From assembly GCF_030651185.1 (NCBI RefSeq), contig NZ_JAUSCJ010000012.1:1-64000 (forward strand): a stretch of 64,000 nucleotides of DNA. Reading direction: 5' to 3'. This stretch comes from Phenylobacterium sp. (GTDB lineage: Bacteria > Pseudomonadota > Alphaproteobacteria > Caulobacterales > Caulobacteraceae). The notes under the pieces were generated by a model. It was not told the origin of the DNA, ran no database searches, and worked only from the letters and a program-made list of their open reading frames with translations. Numbering within the stretch: the first letter of the stretch is position 1; the number at the start of each line of letters is the position of its first letter. A program made the translations under genes and the position numbers. This document shows, piece by piece, positions 50,378 to 59,689 of the stretch.

Positions 50378-50426
50378 GAGCGGGATTGACGCGAAAAACC
50401 GGTTCCCACTTTTTCGCATCCCGCTC
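50378..50426. repeat. Alphaproteobacterial-type palindromic repeat with AACCGGTTnCCACTT core, second copy
   Basis: Arms GAGCGGGAT (50378-50386) and ATCCCGCTC (50418-50426) enclose a core that contains AACCGGTTCCCACTT. Core and layout match the element at 46165-46214. Each is preceded by a separate hairpin, so the pair looks like one composite intergenic family. Confidence 0.8.
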
Positions 50427-50451
50427 TGGGCGGCCCGCCACAGGACGTGAA

Positions 50452-50484
50452 AAAGGCCCCGGAGCTCACGCGCCGGGGCCTTTG
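50452..50484 (-). terminator. Terminator after gatB
   Basis: Arms AAGGCCCCGG (50453-50462) and CCGGGGCCTT (50473-50482) with a 10-base loop. On the minus strand the stem is followed by T-rich sequence (the plus-strand AAAAA at 50450-50454), as expected for the gatB transcript. Confidence 0.75.
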
Positions 50485-50499
50485 TCTTGCGTCCGCAGA

Positions 50500-51996
50500 T
50501 CAGTCGATCCCGAGCTTGGCCTTGAGCAGCTGGTTGACCGTGCCCGGATTGGCCTTGCCACCGGTTTCCTTCATCAGCTGGCCGACGAACCAGCCGATGG
50601 CCTGGGGCTTTTCCTTCACCGCCGCGGCCTGACCGGGATTGGCGGCGATCAGCTTGTCGATCATCGCCTCCAGGGCGCCAGTGTCGGAGACCTGCTGCAG
50701 GCCCTGCTTCTCAACAATGGCGCGCGCGCCGCCCTCGCCGGCCCACATGCGGTCGAAGACGTCCTTGGCGATCTTGGAGGAGATCACGTCCTCTTCGATC
50801 AGTTGGACCATCTCGGCGATGTCGGCCGGCTTCAGCGGGCTGTCGCCGATGTCCTGGCCGGCCGCCGTCAGCCGGGCGGCCAGTTCGTTGGTCACCCAGT
50901 TGGAGGTCAGCTTGGCGTCGCGGCCCTTGGCGGCCTCCTCGAAGAAGTCGGCGCGGGCCTGCTCGGTGATCAGCACGCCGGCGTCATAGGCCGACAGGCC
51001 GTACTGGGTCTGCAGCCGGGCCTTCTTGGCGTCCGGCAGTTCCGGCAGGGACTCCTCGATCCGCTTCACCCAGGCCGGGTCGAGGATCAGGGGCAGCAGG
51101 TCGGGATCAGGGAAGTAGCGGTAGTCGTGCGCCTCTTCCTTGGACCGCATGGAGCGGGTCTCGAGCTTGGTGGGGTCGAACAGCCGGGTCTCCTGGGTGA
51201 TCGAACCCCCGTCCTCCAGGATCTCGATCTGCCGGCGGGCCTCGTACTCGATGGCCTGCTGGATGTAGCGGTAGGAGTTGACGTTCTTGATCTCGCAGCG
51301 CGTGCCCAGGTGGCTGAAGTCGCCGGTCTCGCGGAACTTCTCGTAGGCGCCCGGGCGGCAGACCGAGACGTTGACGTCGGCGCGCAGGTTGCCCTTCTCC
51401 ATGTCGCCGTCGCAGGTGCCCAGATAGACCAGGATGGTGCGGACCTTCTTCACATAGGCCGCGGCCTCCGCCGACGAGCGCATGTCGGGCTTGGAGACGA
51501 TCTCCATCAGGGCGGTGCCGGCGCGGTTCAGGTCGACATAGGTGGCGTTGGGGTCCTGGTCGTGCAGCGACTTGCCGGCGTCCTGCTCCAGGTGCAGGCG
51601 CTCGATGCGCACGGTGAAGGTGGAGCCGTCGTCATGCTCGACGATGACCTCGCCCTCGCCCACCACCGGGTCCTTGAACTGGCTGATCTGATAGCCCTGC
51701 GGCAGGTCGGGATAGAAGTAGTTCTTGCGGTCGAAGCTGGAGCGCAGGTTGATCTGCGCCTTCAGGCCCAGGCCGGTCTTCACAGCCTGCTCGACGCAGA
51801 AGCGGTTGATCACCGGCAGCATACCCGGCATGGCGGCGTCGACGAGGCTGACCTGCTCGTTGGGGCCGGCGCCGAAGCCGACGGCCGCGCCGGAGAACAG
51901 CTTGGCCTTCGAGGCCACCTGGGCGTGGATTTCCAGCCCCAGAACAATTTCCCACGGGCCGGTGCGGCCTTCGATCTGCTTGGACGTATCAGTCAT
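50500..51996 (-). CDS. gatB: Asp-tRNA(Asn)/Glu-tRNA(Gln) amidotransferase subunit B
   Basis: tRNA-binding kinase subunit of GatCAB, which activates misacylated Glu-tRNA(Gln) and/or Asp-tRNA(Asn). The 498-residue length is usual. The catalytic part has '[20 protein letters not shown]', '[17 protein letters not shown]' and 'NLNRAG'-type '[16 protein letters not shown]'. The C-terminal YqeY-like tail ends '[29 protein letters not shown]'. gatA and gatC are about 500 bp upstream on the same strand, with one small gene on the other strand between. Confidence 0.96.
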   Translation of the reverse strand: MTDTSKQIEGRTGPWEIVLGLEIHAQVASKAKLFSGAAVGFGAGPNEQVSLVDAAMPGMLPVINRFCVEQAVKTGLGLKAQINLRSSFDRKNYFYPDLPQGYQISQFKDPVVGEGEVIVEHDDGSTFTVRIERLHLEQDAGKSLHDQDPNATYVDLNRAGTALMEIVSKPDMRSSAEAAAYVKKVRTILVYLGTCDGDMEKGNLRADVNVSVCRPGAYEKFRETGDFSHLGTRCEIKNVNSYRYIQQAIEYEARRQIEILEDGGSITQETRLFDPTKLETRSMRSKEEAHDYRYFPDPDLLPLILDPAWVKRIEESLPELPDAKKARLQTQYGLSAYDAGVLITEQARADFFEEAAKGRDAKLTSNWVTNELAARLTAAGQDIGDSPLKPADIAEMVQLIEEDVISSKIAKDVFDRMWAGEGGARAIVEKQGLQQVSDTGALEAMIDKLIAANPGQAAAVKEKPQAIGWFVGQLMKETGGKANPGTVNQLLKAKLGID

Positions 51997-52105
51997 GCCG
52001 CCTTCCTAAACCGGGCCGCGCGTCAACGAAAGCACCTTGCGCCGCCGCTGATTTTGCAGCTTTGCTGACAGCGTAAAAACACCCCCTCGGGGAAGGGAAC
52101 CCACC

Positions 52106-52411
52106 ATGAAGAAGACACTCGCCGCCGGCCTCGTTGGCCTGTCGCTCTCGTTCGGCCTGATGGCCGCCGCTCCGGCCCTGGCCCAGGCGCCCGCGGCGCT
52201 CTCGACCGAGACCACGCCGATCGAAACCCTGGTCGCCAACCCGGCCGCCAAGGCGGTGCTGGAAAAGAACATCCCGGGCATCAGCACCCATGAAGCCTAT
52301 GACCAGTTCAAGGCCATGACGCTGACCCAGGTCGCCCCGATGAGCCAGGGTGCCGTGACCGACGACATTATCAAGCAGGTCCAGGCCGACCTGGACGCCC
52401 TGCCGAAATAG
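52106..52411 (+). CDS. Small exported protein of unknown function
   Basis: A 101-residue periplasmic protein. It has a clear signal peptide (about 1-26, 'KKTLAAGLVGLSLSFGLMAAAPALAQ'). The mature part is about 75 residues ('LSTETTPIETLVANPAAKAVLEKNIPGISTHEAYDQFKAMTLTQVAPMSQGAVTDDIIKQVQADL') and resembles a short conserved Caulobacterales/Sphingomonad family; I do not recognise a domain. The ATG has GGGAAGGG upstream. It is divergent from gatB, and a terminator follows at 52439. Confidence 0.8.
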   Translation: MKKTLAAGLVGLSLSFGLMAAAPALAQAPAALSTETTPIETLVANPAAKAVLEKNIPGISTHEAYDQFKAMTLTQVAPMSQGAVTDDIIKQVQADLDALPK

Positions 52412-52438
52412 GTAGGTTTACTATCGAGTAGATCGAGG

Positions 52439-52470
52439 GGCCCCCGCCGGCGACGGCGGGGGCCTTTTTC
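52439..52470 (+). terminator. Rho-independent terminator after the small exported protein
   Basis: Arms GGCCCCCGCC (52440-52449) and GGCGGGGGCC (52456-52465) are followed by TTTTT. It lies 28 bp after the stop and just before the convergent gatA stop. Confidence 0.88.
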
Positions 52471-52471
52471 G

Positions 52472-53944
52472 TCACCACCAGCGGCTGGGCTTGGCGCGGA
52501 AATCCGCAGCCTTTTCAATGGCTCCGCCGAGGGAGAACAGGGTCCCCTCGTCCAGCGCCTTGCCGATCAGTTGGAGGCCCAAGGGCAGGCCCTTGTGGTC
52601 CACGCCCGCCGGGATGGACATGCCGGGCAGGCCCGCCAGGTTCACCGTCACCGTGAAGATGTCGTTGAGGTACATGGCCACCGGATCGTCGGCGTTCTCG
52701 CCCAGGGCGAAGGCGGCCGACGGCGCGGTGGGGGTCAGCAGGGCGTCGACCTTCTGGAAGGCCTGGTCGAAGTCATCGGCGATGCGGCGGCGGACCTTGA
52801 GCGCCTTGACGTAATAGGCGTCGTAATAGCCGGCCGACAGCACATAGGTGCCGATCATGATGCGGCGCTTCACCTCGGTCCCGAAGCCGGCGGCGCGGGT
52901 GTTCTCGTAGGTCTCGGTGAGGTTGGCTCCCTCGACGCGCAGGCCGTAGCGCATGCCGTCATAGCGGGCCAGGTTCGACGAGGCCTCGGCGGGCGCCACG
53001 ATGTAATAGGCCGGCAGGGCGTACTTGGTGTGCGGCAGGCTGACCTCGACGATCTCGCAGCCGGCGTCCTTCAGCCAGGCGATGCCCTTTTCCCAGAGCT
53101 GTTCGATCTCGGCGGGCATGCCGTCGACGCGGTATTCCTTGGGAATGCCGATCCGCAGGCCCTTCACAGACTTGCCCACGAAGGCGGGGAAGTCGGGGAC
53201 CGCGATGTCCAGGCTGGTCGAATCCTTTGCGTCGTGGCCGGACATCGACTTCAGCAGGATGGCGGCGTCTTCCACCGTCTTGGCGATCGGCCCGGCCTGG
53301 TCCAGGGACGAGGCGAAGGCCACCACGCCCCAGCGCGAGCAGCGGCCATAGGTCGGCTTGATCCCGACCGTGCCGGTGAAGGCGGCGGGCTGACGGATGC
53401 TGCCACCGGTGTCGGTGGCCGTGGCCCCCAGGCAGAGGTCGGCCGCCACGGCGGTGGCCGAACCGCCCGACGAGCCGCCGGGTGTCAGCTTGGCGTCCGA
53501 ACCCTGGGCGCGCCACGGATTAACCACCGGCCCGAAGGCGCTGGTTTCGTTGGACGAACCCATGGCGAACTCATCCAGGTTGAGCTTGCCCAGCATCACC
53601 GCCCCATCGCGCCACAGGTTGGCGGTGATGGTGGATTCGTAGGTGGGGACGAAATTGCCCAGGATGTTCGAGCAGGCGGTGGTGCGGACGCCTTCGGTGC
53701 AGAACAGGTCCTTGATGCCCAGCGGCGCGCCGTCCAGGGCGCCGGCCTGCCCCTTCGCCCGGCGGGCGTCGGAGGCGGCGGCCATGTCGAGGGCCTTGTC
53801 CGGGGTTTCCAGGACGTAGGCGTTCAGCGGCTTGGCGGCGGCGACAGCCTCGATGTGGGCCTGGGTCAGCTCCACCGAGGAGAAGGACTTGTCGGCGAGG
53901 CCCGTGAGCGCCGCCTTGAGGGTCAGGGAGGTGAGGTTGCTCAT
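52472..53944 (-). CDS. gatA: Asp-tRNA(Asn)/Glu-tRNA(Gln) amidotransferase subunit A
   Basis: Glutaminase/amidase subunit of GatCAB, 490 residues. The Ser-cisSer-Lys triad of amidases is present: K78 in 'PLGIKDLF', S158 in '[10 protein letters not shown]' and the nucleophile S182 in '[11 protein letters not shown]'. The start at 53944 is set by the 4-bp gap to gatC; the longer frame to 54001 is a shadow. It is convergent with the small exported protein. It is co-transcribed with gatC and not directly with gatB. Confidence 0.96.
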   Translation of the reverse strand: MSNLTSLTLKAALTGLADKSFSSVELTQAHIEAVAAAKPLNAYVLETPDKALDMAAASDARRAKGQAGALDGAPLGIKDLFCTEGVRTTACSNILGNFVPTYESTITANLWRDGAVMLGKLNLDEFAMGSSNETSAFGPVVNPWRAQGSDAKLTPGGSSGGSATAVAADLCLGATATDTGGSIRQPAAFTGTVGIKPTYGRCSRWGVVAFASSLDQAGPIAKTVEDAAILLKSMSGHDAKDSTSLDIAVPDFPAFVGKSVKGLRIGIPKEYRVDGMPAEIEQLWEKGIAWLKDAGCEIVEVSLPHTKYALPAYYIVAPAEASSNLARYDGMRYGLRVEGANLTETYENTRAAGFGTEVKRRIMIGTYVLSAGYYDAYYVKALKVRRRIADDFDQAFQKVDALLTPTAPSAAFALGENADDPVAMYLNDIFTVTVNLAGLPGMSIPAGVDHKGLPLGLQLIGKALDEGTLFSLGGAIEKAADFRAKPSRWW

Positions 53945-53948
53945 GATC

Positions 53949-54236
53949 CTACTCGACCACCTTGGGGACAACGAAGAAGCCGCCGACGGTCTTGGGGGCA
54001 TTGGACAGCACGCGGGCGGAGTCGCCGCCCTCGGTGACCACGTCCTCGCGCATGGGGGCGGCCACGGCGACGGCCGAGGTCATCGGCTCCACGCCGTCGG
54101 TGTCCACTTCGGCCAGCTGCTCGATCCAGTCCATGATGCCGCTGAGCTCCCTGGCCAGCGGTTCGATCCGGTCTTCGGGCTCGGCGATGCGGGCCAGTCT
54201 GGCGACCTTTCGGACGGTCGCCGCGTCGATGGCCAT
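53949..54236 (-). CDS. gatC: Asp-tRNA(Asn)/Glu-tRNA(Gln) amidotransferase subunit C
   Basis: Small subunit that wraps around and stabilises GatA/GatB. The 95 residues start '[17 protein letters not shown]' and contain '[22 protein letters not shown]', both typical. The ATG has a perfect AGGAGG. It is followed 4 bp later by gatA. Confidence 0.95.
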   Translation of the reverse strand: MAIDAATVRKVARLARIAEPEDRIEPLARELSGIMDWIEQLAEVDTDGVEPMTSAVAVAAPMREDVVTEGGDSARVLSNAPKTVGGFFVVPKVVE

Positions 54237-54315
54237 GGGGGCCTCCTGATTGTTCGATGCAGGGGTTAGCCGCGCGGCCCCGCCTTTGACAAGCGATCCC
54301 TGAGGGGAAACCGCC

Positions 54316-56598
54316 TCAGGCGGCCTGGACGGCTGTTTGCGCGGCGGCCTGAGCGGCGCCGTCGAGGGCGCTTGCGATGGCGGCGAACAGCTTCTCGGCC
54401 TCGATGGGCTTTGCGACCACGCCGCTCATGCCGGCGGCCAGGTATTCGGCCACCTGCTCGGACATGACATTGGCGGTGACCGCCACGATGGGGGTGGGGG
54501 CCGCCCCGCGCTTGGCCTCGCCCTGGCGGATGGCCAGGGTCGCCTCGACCCCGGTCATCTCGGGCATCTGGATATCCATCAGCACCAGGTCGAAGGCCCC
54601 GGCGGCGAACATCTCGGCCGCCTCGCGCCCGTTCTCGGCGAGGGTGAGGTCGACCCCGAAGGGCTCCAGCAGGGAGGTCAGGATCAGCTGGTTGGTCTTG
54701 TTGTCCTCGGCGGCCAGCACCCGCAGCGGCGGCGCCTCCCCCTCGGGTTCGAGGTCGGCCAGGGGATCTGCGGCGGGCTCGGCCGGCGCGGCGCCTGACA
54801 GCTTCACCAGCGGAACCTCCAGGGTGAAGACCGAGCCCCTGCCCTCCTCGCTGGCCACGGAGACCTTGCCGCCCATCAGGGTCGCCATTTCGCGGGCGAC
54901 GGAGAGGCCCAGGCCCATCCCGCCGGCCGCCCGCGTGGCCGAGGCGTCCACCTGGCTGAAGGCCTCGAACACCTCCTCGATCCACCGGGCGGGAATGCCG
55001 ACACCGGTGTCGGCGATCCGGAAGCGGACGACGCCGTCGCCATGGTCCACGGCCACCGTGACGCCCCCCTGTGGCGTGAACTTCACGGCGTTGGAGACCA
55101 GGTTGGACAGCACCTGGGTCAGCCGCCGGGCGTCGCCGCGCCAGCGTCCCTGGCTCTCGGCGGCCACGGCGATGTCGAAGGTCAGGCGCTTGGCGCCCGC
55201 GGCCTTGGCGTCGGCGGCGCAGGCGGCGCGCACCAGGGCGCCAAGGTCGAAGTCCCGCGCCTCCAGGCTCGCGGGGTCGGCCTTGGAGATCTCCAGGATG
55301 CCGTTGAGGATCTTCAGCAGGGCCTCGCCCGACTCGCGGATCACCGCCAGGCGCTGGCCGTGGGCGGCGTCGGCCGGCTCACGCGCCATGATCTGCGCCA
55401 TGCCCAGGATGCCGTTCAGGGGCGTGCGGATCTCGTGGCTCATATTGGAGAGGAAGTCGCTCTTGGCGCGGTTGGCGGCCTCGGCTTTTTCGGTCGAGAG
55501 CTTCAGGGCGCGCTCGCGTTGGGCGATGCCCTGGGCCATGGCGTTGAAGCTGCGCTCCAGGGCGCCGATCTCATCGGTTCCGGCCGCCTCGACCTGAACC
55601 GTCTCGCCGCGTTCCAGACGCGCGGCGGCGTCGCGCAGGGCCAGCAGGGGCCGGGTGACGTTGCGGGCCAGGGCCCAGCTGCCGGCGGCGATCACCCCGA
55701 CGCCCAACAGGGCCAGCAGCAGCAGGGCCCCCAGCAGCCAGCTATAGGGTTCCAGGGCCTGGGCCAGGGGATAGCGCAGCAGCAGGACGACGCGGTCCTG
55801 GGCGATGGCGGCGAGCGGCTGGATGACCGCGACGGCGGGGCCGATGCGGGTGACGCTGGCCTGGCGCCGGGACTTGGGCGCGTCGAGGAAGGCGCTGACC
55901 GCCTCCAGCTCGGCGGTGGAGGCCGCCCAGGTGTTGGCCTTCCAGCCGCCGTCGGCGCCGCGCACCAGCACCACCGGCTGCAGGGGAATGGCCGAGAGCT
56001 GCTCCAGGGCCTTCATCTCGGCCTGGTCCAGGCGGACGGCGAACACCACCCAGCCGCTGAGCATGGGAGTCAGGATGGGAGCGGCGACCGCCTGATAGGG
56101 GGCGCCGGCCATGACGAAGACCCCGGAGGCGGCGTCCTGCCCGGCGATGGCCTGGAGCACCGCGTCGTTGGGACGGGCGCGCGACCTGCTGGACGCGGTG
56201 AGGACCCGTCCGTCGAGGCCCACCACGAAGGCCGCATCGATGCCGAGGCGGGCGCGCAGGTTGTCGAGGGCCGACTGGATGGTGGCCGCGTCCTGGGTCG
56301 CCACGGCGGCGCGGAAGCCGAAGTCGCGGGCCAGCACATTGGCCCCGCTCTCCAGCTCGCGGGCGCGCAGGGTCCAGATGCGGTCGAAGACCTGGCCGCT
56401 GGCCGCCAGCTCGTCACGGACGATGCGCTCGGCGTTGCGGGCCACGGCGGCGTAGACCGCCGAGAGGATCACGAACAGGATGGCGACGAACAGCCCGGCA
56501 TAGAGCACGGTCAGCTTGGCGCGCAGGTGGGTGAAGCGGGGCGCGCGCAGCGGCGCGCCACGTGCGAACATCCCCGCCAGGTTCGGAAGCTTGGGCAT
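54316..56598 (-). CDS. Hybrid sensor histidine kinase with C-terminal receiver
   Basis: Membrane-bound hybrid kinase of 760 residues. Helix 1 is at about 30-52 and helix 2 at about 287-310, with a periplasmic sensor region of about 230 residues between them (CACHE-like by build, not certain). HAMP follows (about 311-365), then HisKA with H388 in 'FLSNMSHEIRTPLNG' and the ATPase with N503 in 'LSNLVSNAVKFT' and 'DTGVGIPARWIEEVFEAFSQVD'. The C-terminal receiver has D675 in 'LVLMDIQMPEM' and K730. No output regulator or Hpt gene is adjacent, so phosphate may pass to a distant partner. An Ala/Gln-rich tail ends the protein. Confidence 0.93.
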   Translation of the reverse strand: MPKLPNLAGMFARGAPLRAPRFTHLRAKLTVLYAGLFVAILFVILSAVYAAVARNAERIVRDELAASGQVFDRIWTLRARELESGANVLARDFGFRAAVATQDAATIQSALDNLRARLGIDAAFVVGLDGRVLTASSRSRARPNDAVLQAIAGQDAASGVFVMAGAPYQAVAAPILTPMLSGWVVFAVRLDQAEMKALEQLSAIPLQPVVLVRGADGGWKANTWAASTAELEAVSAFLDAPKSRRQASVTRIGPAVAVIQPLAAIAQDRVVLLLRYPLAQALEPYSWLLGALLLLALLGVGVIAAGSWALARNVTRPLLALRDAAARLERGETVQVEAAGTDEIGALERSFNAMAQGIAQRERALKLSTEKAEAANRAKSDFLSNMSHEIRTPLNGILGMAQIMAREPADAAHGQRLAVIRESGEALLKILNGILEISKADPASLEARDFDLGALVRAACAADAKAAGAKRLTFDIAVAAESQGRWRGDARRLTQVLSNLVSNAVKFTPQGGVTVAVDHGDGVVRFRIADTGVGIPARWIEEVFEAFSQVDASATRAAGGMGLGLSVAREMATLMGGKVSVASEEGRGSVFTLEVPLVKLSGAAPAEPAADPLADLEPEGEAPPLRVLAAEDNKTNQLILTSLLEPFGVDLTLAENGREAAEMFAAGAFDLVLMDIQMPEMTGVEATLAIRQGEAKRGAAPTPIVAVTANVMSEQVAEYLAAGMSGVVAKPIEAEKLFAAIASALDGAAQAAAQTAVQAA

Positions 56599-56936
56599 TC
56601 CTGTCCGTCATCCCAGGGCGGCGACCGCCACCTGAAGTCGAGCGATGAGTAGGCTTCAGATTCTAAGGTCCGGTGAACGCCGTTCGCGCAGGGTGCGGCA
56701 GGACGCCGCGGTGGGGGGCGAGATGGGCTACTCGGGATTTCGCCTCAGGCGGTTACCGGGCCGCGGTGGCGCTGTCGCACTGGATAAGCGCCTCGGTAAC
56801 AAGGAACTCCGAAGGACAAATGACGCGGGTTCGAAAGAAGAACCTAGCCAGCATTGGGTGCGTGCGCATAGCGTAGATTGTCGTCTGCGAACGCGGACCA
56901 TCAAGATCCGCCTCAGTACGACAATGCGGGGGGCGC
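56599..56936. other. 338-bp stretch before the nuclease-like gene, no gene seen
   Basis: Overlapping frames exist but show no codon bias or recognisable product. Base composition begins to change here from the GC-rich backbone to a more mixed sequence. A GGAAC at about 56809 is not followed by CGTT at the EcfG spacing. Confidence 0.5.
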
Positions 56937-58303
56937 ATGACAACTCTACCGGACACTCTTCTTCGCGGCGAGCGTGCACGCCTTTTCCCAGTTCTGGCGG
57001 ACACCTCACGAGAAGGGAGAACGTTGTCTATCTTCCTTGCGTGTCTTGAGACCGTGCCGGAATTCGGACGTGCGCTTCTATCCGATATCAACGTGAAGAC
57101 CGGAGCCAAGACACAGATCGAGACCTACACCGAAGTTGTCTTGAAGAAGGGCGATGACAAGCAAGCCTACCGGCCAGACGGCCTTATCGTGGTCAAATCT
57201 GGCAGCAACAGTGGTCGGCGTTGGTTGAGGCGAAGGTCGGAAATGTTGACCTTACGACTGAGCAGGTGGAGGGCTATCTAGACCTCGTTCGCCTGAACGG
57301 CGTCGACGCGCTGATCACGCTGTCCAACCAATTTGCATCTCTTCCTACCCATCATCCGATTGTCGTCACCGGCGCTGCTCGGAAGAAAGTTCCCCTCTTC
57401 CACTGGTCGTGGATGTACGTCGTGACCCAATCAACCTTGCTGCTGAGCAACGATGAACTGGTTGATCGCGAACAACGAGTGATCCTTCGGGAGATGAATA
57501 GATTCCTTCTCCATCCCAGCTCGGGCGTCAAAGGCTTCGATCAGATGCCCGCCAGTTGGTCCGACGTGGTCGCCAAGGTTCTGGCCGGAGGGGCGATTTC
57601 AGCGACTTCACCGGAAGTAAAAGAGATCGTTGGCGCATGGCATCAAGAGGTGGGTGACCTCAGTCTTGTGTTGAGCCGTCAGTTGGAACTGCCAGTCGAT
57701 GTGCGTATGCCCAAAGCGCATGCCGCCGATCCGACTGAGCGACAAAAAGCAGATCAAAGAGAACTCGCGCAGGAGACACAGCTAACCACCAGTTTGGTGG
57801 TTCCGGACACAGCAGCGCCCATCCGCATCTGCGCCGATCTTCGCTCGCGCTCCATCACCATTTCGATGTGGCTGCGTGCGCCCGACGAACCCAAGAGCGC
57901 CAAGGCCCGCCTCAACTGGCTGCTGAAGCAGCTACAGAAATCTGACCCGAACGGCCTACATATTCGCTGCTATTGGCCAGGCAAGACGGCCGCCACTCAA
58001 CAGACGCTAGAGGCCTTGCGTGCCGATCCTGATCTAGTCAGCCGCGATCGTGAGGGACAGGCGCTTCAGTCTTTCGAAGTGCTGTTCTTCAAGGATCTGG
58101 GCGCGAAATTCGGCCAGCGCAAAATCTTCCTTACCGAACTCGAAGCAGCTGTGCCGATCTTCTACAGCCAAGTGATGCAGCAGGTGAAAGCCTGGCAGGC
58201 AAAGGCTCCCCGCTTAAGGGAAGACAAATCCGAGCCGCAGGATGTCAGTCCGGCAGCTCTGCTGCACGACACCGAGCTTGAAGCGCTTGCCGGTGACGCC
58301 TAA
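56937..58303 (+). pseudogene. Frameshifted PD-(D/E)XK nuclease-like protein
   Basis: Two overlapping frames read as one protein of about 454 residues. Frame one (from ATG 56937, GGGGGG upstream) gives 'FLACLETVPEFGRALLSDINVKTG' and 'ETYTEVVLKKG' then 'RPDGLIVV'. Frame two continues from about 57205 with 'WSALVEAKVGNVDLTTEQVEGYLDL' and 'GVDALITLSNQFASLPTHHPI'. Joined, these form an E...D-G-L-I-V-V...E-A-K pattern of PD-(D/E)XK nucleases, with the break exactly between the D and E-x-K strands. A single missing base at about 57203-57205 explains it ('SG-QQWSALVEAK' restored). It is a pseudogene or a sequencing error. The C-terminal part (about 290-400) is a separate domain I do not recognise. 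No methylase or other defence gene is adjacent. Confidence 0.7.
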
Positions 58304-58379
58304 CCGGACCGGATTTCCTGCTGTCCGAGAATGGTGTTCCTGTCCCCCTATTCCCGCGCCTTTTGCGAAGAAAAGGTCT

Positions 58380-58811
58380 TCAAATTTCAGCACGAGGCCA
58401 TTTCCATGCATAGCGAATAACCAGCAAGAGAAGACCGATTTCTACAGAGGCGCCGAACGCCATATGTATCCACGCCTCACCGACCAGATTGACCAATGTG
58501 TAAGGAATATAGATCGTCGCCACGACTAGGTTTGTCCAGCGACTTACTTTAGCTGACAAGGCGACGGACAGGAAAATCATCAGGGCCGGAATCGCCACAG
58601 AGGCGAGCGCAACCAAGAGATAGGCTTGAGTGATATCAAATACAAAAACCTTGCGGGCCAGCAAATCTTCCAGTGATCCCGGCATGTACAGGTGGAAATA
58701 GTCTACATAGATGTAGAGAAACATAAAGCTCGCCCACAGGGCTGCCAGTTTCAGTTTCACACTGACCTTGATTTCCTCAAGTGCGCTTTGTTGTGTTGTT
58801 TGCGCACTCAT
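58380..58811 (-). CDS. DUF6326-like small integral membrane protein
   Basis: A 143-residue protein with four hydrophobic helices (about 24-42, 60-85, 92-112 and 118-136). The text 'VKLKLAALWASFMFLYIYVDYFHLYMPGSLEDL' and 'TQAYLLVALASVAIPALMIFLSVAL' matches the DUF6326 family as I recall it; the function of that family is unknown. Base composition is lower in GC than its neighbours, which suggests transfer. It lies between the frameshifted nuclease-like gene and the methyltransferase, and does not overlap either. Confidence 0.75.
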   Translation of the reverse strand: MSAQTTQQSALEEIKVSVKLKLAALWASFMFLYIYVDYFHLYMPGSLEDLLARKVFVFDITQAYLLVALASVAIPALMIFLSVALSAKVSRWTNLVVATIYIPYTLVNLVGEAWIHMAFGASVEIGLLLLVIRYAWKWPRAEI

Positions 58812-58943
58812 ATTATTCGCCCTTATTATCTAACGTCTACCGAGATAGACCGTAATTCGCGACGGCGCAGGCCGACCAGACAGATGGCGGCCGCAAGCAA
58901 CAGGCGCGGAATGGTTGTTCCCAAAGAGATGCGCCAAGGCTTG

Positions 58944-59603
58944 CTAGGGCGCAGCCGGCGCCTCGGACCGTTTGCGGGCCACGATGCAGGGACGGCGATC
59001 ATTGCCCTTGGTGGCGTGGTTTTCGGTAGCGAGGATGTCGAAACCGGCTGAGCTGACCAGCTTGCAGAGTTCGGCCTGGCTGAAGACGCTGACATAGGGC
59101 GCCAGGCCGATGGCGCGCATGCCCGGCAACAGGACAAGGCTCAGGAGCGGGTTCATGTCTCCCAGACAGGGCGTCTTGGAAATGAACAGGCCACCCGGGG
59201 CAAGCAGGGCGTGGATCCGGCGTAGCGTTCCCGGCAGGCCGCGGACCATATGCAGATAGTTGAACCCCAGAACCGCATTGAACCGCCCGGTCTCGAGGGT
59301 CGAGGCCTCGGCGGTCGCGATCTGGAAGGCCAGCGCCGGGACAGCACTGGCGGCCTGCTTCTCCCTGGCGATCGCGATCATTCCGGCGGAAAGGTCGGTC
59401 GCCAGATAGCGCCGCACATCGCCGGCCAGCCGCAGCGCCGTGCTGCCGGTCCCGCAGCCCAGTTCGAGCACCTGGTCGGCCGGTCTCAGCAGCGCCCGGG
59501 TCCGATCCAGGGTGCGCTCATAGCCGCCCAGGTCAGCGATGGCGTCCTTGGCGTATTTGCGCGAGATCCTGTCCCAGAACCGCGCGTCGCTGGCTGTACT
59601 CAT
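58944..59603 (-). CDS. SAM-dependent class I methyltransferase
   Basis: A 219-residue methyltransferase with 'FWDRISRKYAKDAIADLGGYERTLDRTRALL' at the N-terminus. The SAM motif 'VLELGCGTGSTALRLA' is at about 46-61, followed by 'YLATDLSAGMIAIAREK' and 'LLAPGGLFISKTPC'. The build resembles the UbiE/phosphatidylethanolamine methyltransferase group; the substrate is unknown. Divergent from a LysR regulator, with an inverted repeat between them, so it is the likely target of that regulator. Confidence 0.87.
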   Translation of the reverse strand: MSTASDARFWDRISRKYAKDAIADLGGYERTLDRTRALLRPADQVLELGCGTGSTALRLAGDVRRYLATDLSAGMIAIAREKQAASAVPALAFQIATAEASTLETGRFNAVLGFNYLHMVRGLPGTLRRIHALLAPGGLFISKTPCLGDMNPLLSLVLLPGMRAIGLAPYVSVFSQAELCKLVSSAGFDILATENHATKGNDRRPCIVARKRSEAPAAP

Positions 59604-59632
59604 GCTGGAGTGCTCCTGTGCGACGCCGAATA

Positions 59633-59689
59633 GCATATGCGTAAATCGAACAAATTGCCGAAATTCGCAGCCATGATATACGCATATGC
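59633..59689. promoter_or_regulatory. LysR operator-like inverted repeat
   Basis: Perfect 11-bp arms GCATATGCGTA (59633-59643) and TACGCATATGC (59679-59689), 35 bp apart, fill the gap between the methyltransferase and LysR starts. The right arm ends at the LysR ATG, so binding there could block its own synthesis. Confidence 0.7.

Noticed and set aside
50386..52068. Plus-strand frame of 560 codons opposite gatB
   Set aside because: gatB is full length with all motifs; the frame is its antisense shadow.
55042..56652. Plus-strand frame of 536 codons opposite the hybrid kinase
   Set aside because: Antisense shadow of the kinase; Gln/His/Gly-rich with no motif.
56945..58300. Programmed ribosomal frameshift in the nuclease-like gene
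   Set aside because: No X-XXY-YYZ slippery heptamer or following hairpin is seen near 57203; a single-base loss is simpler.
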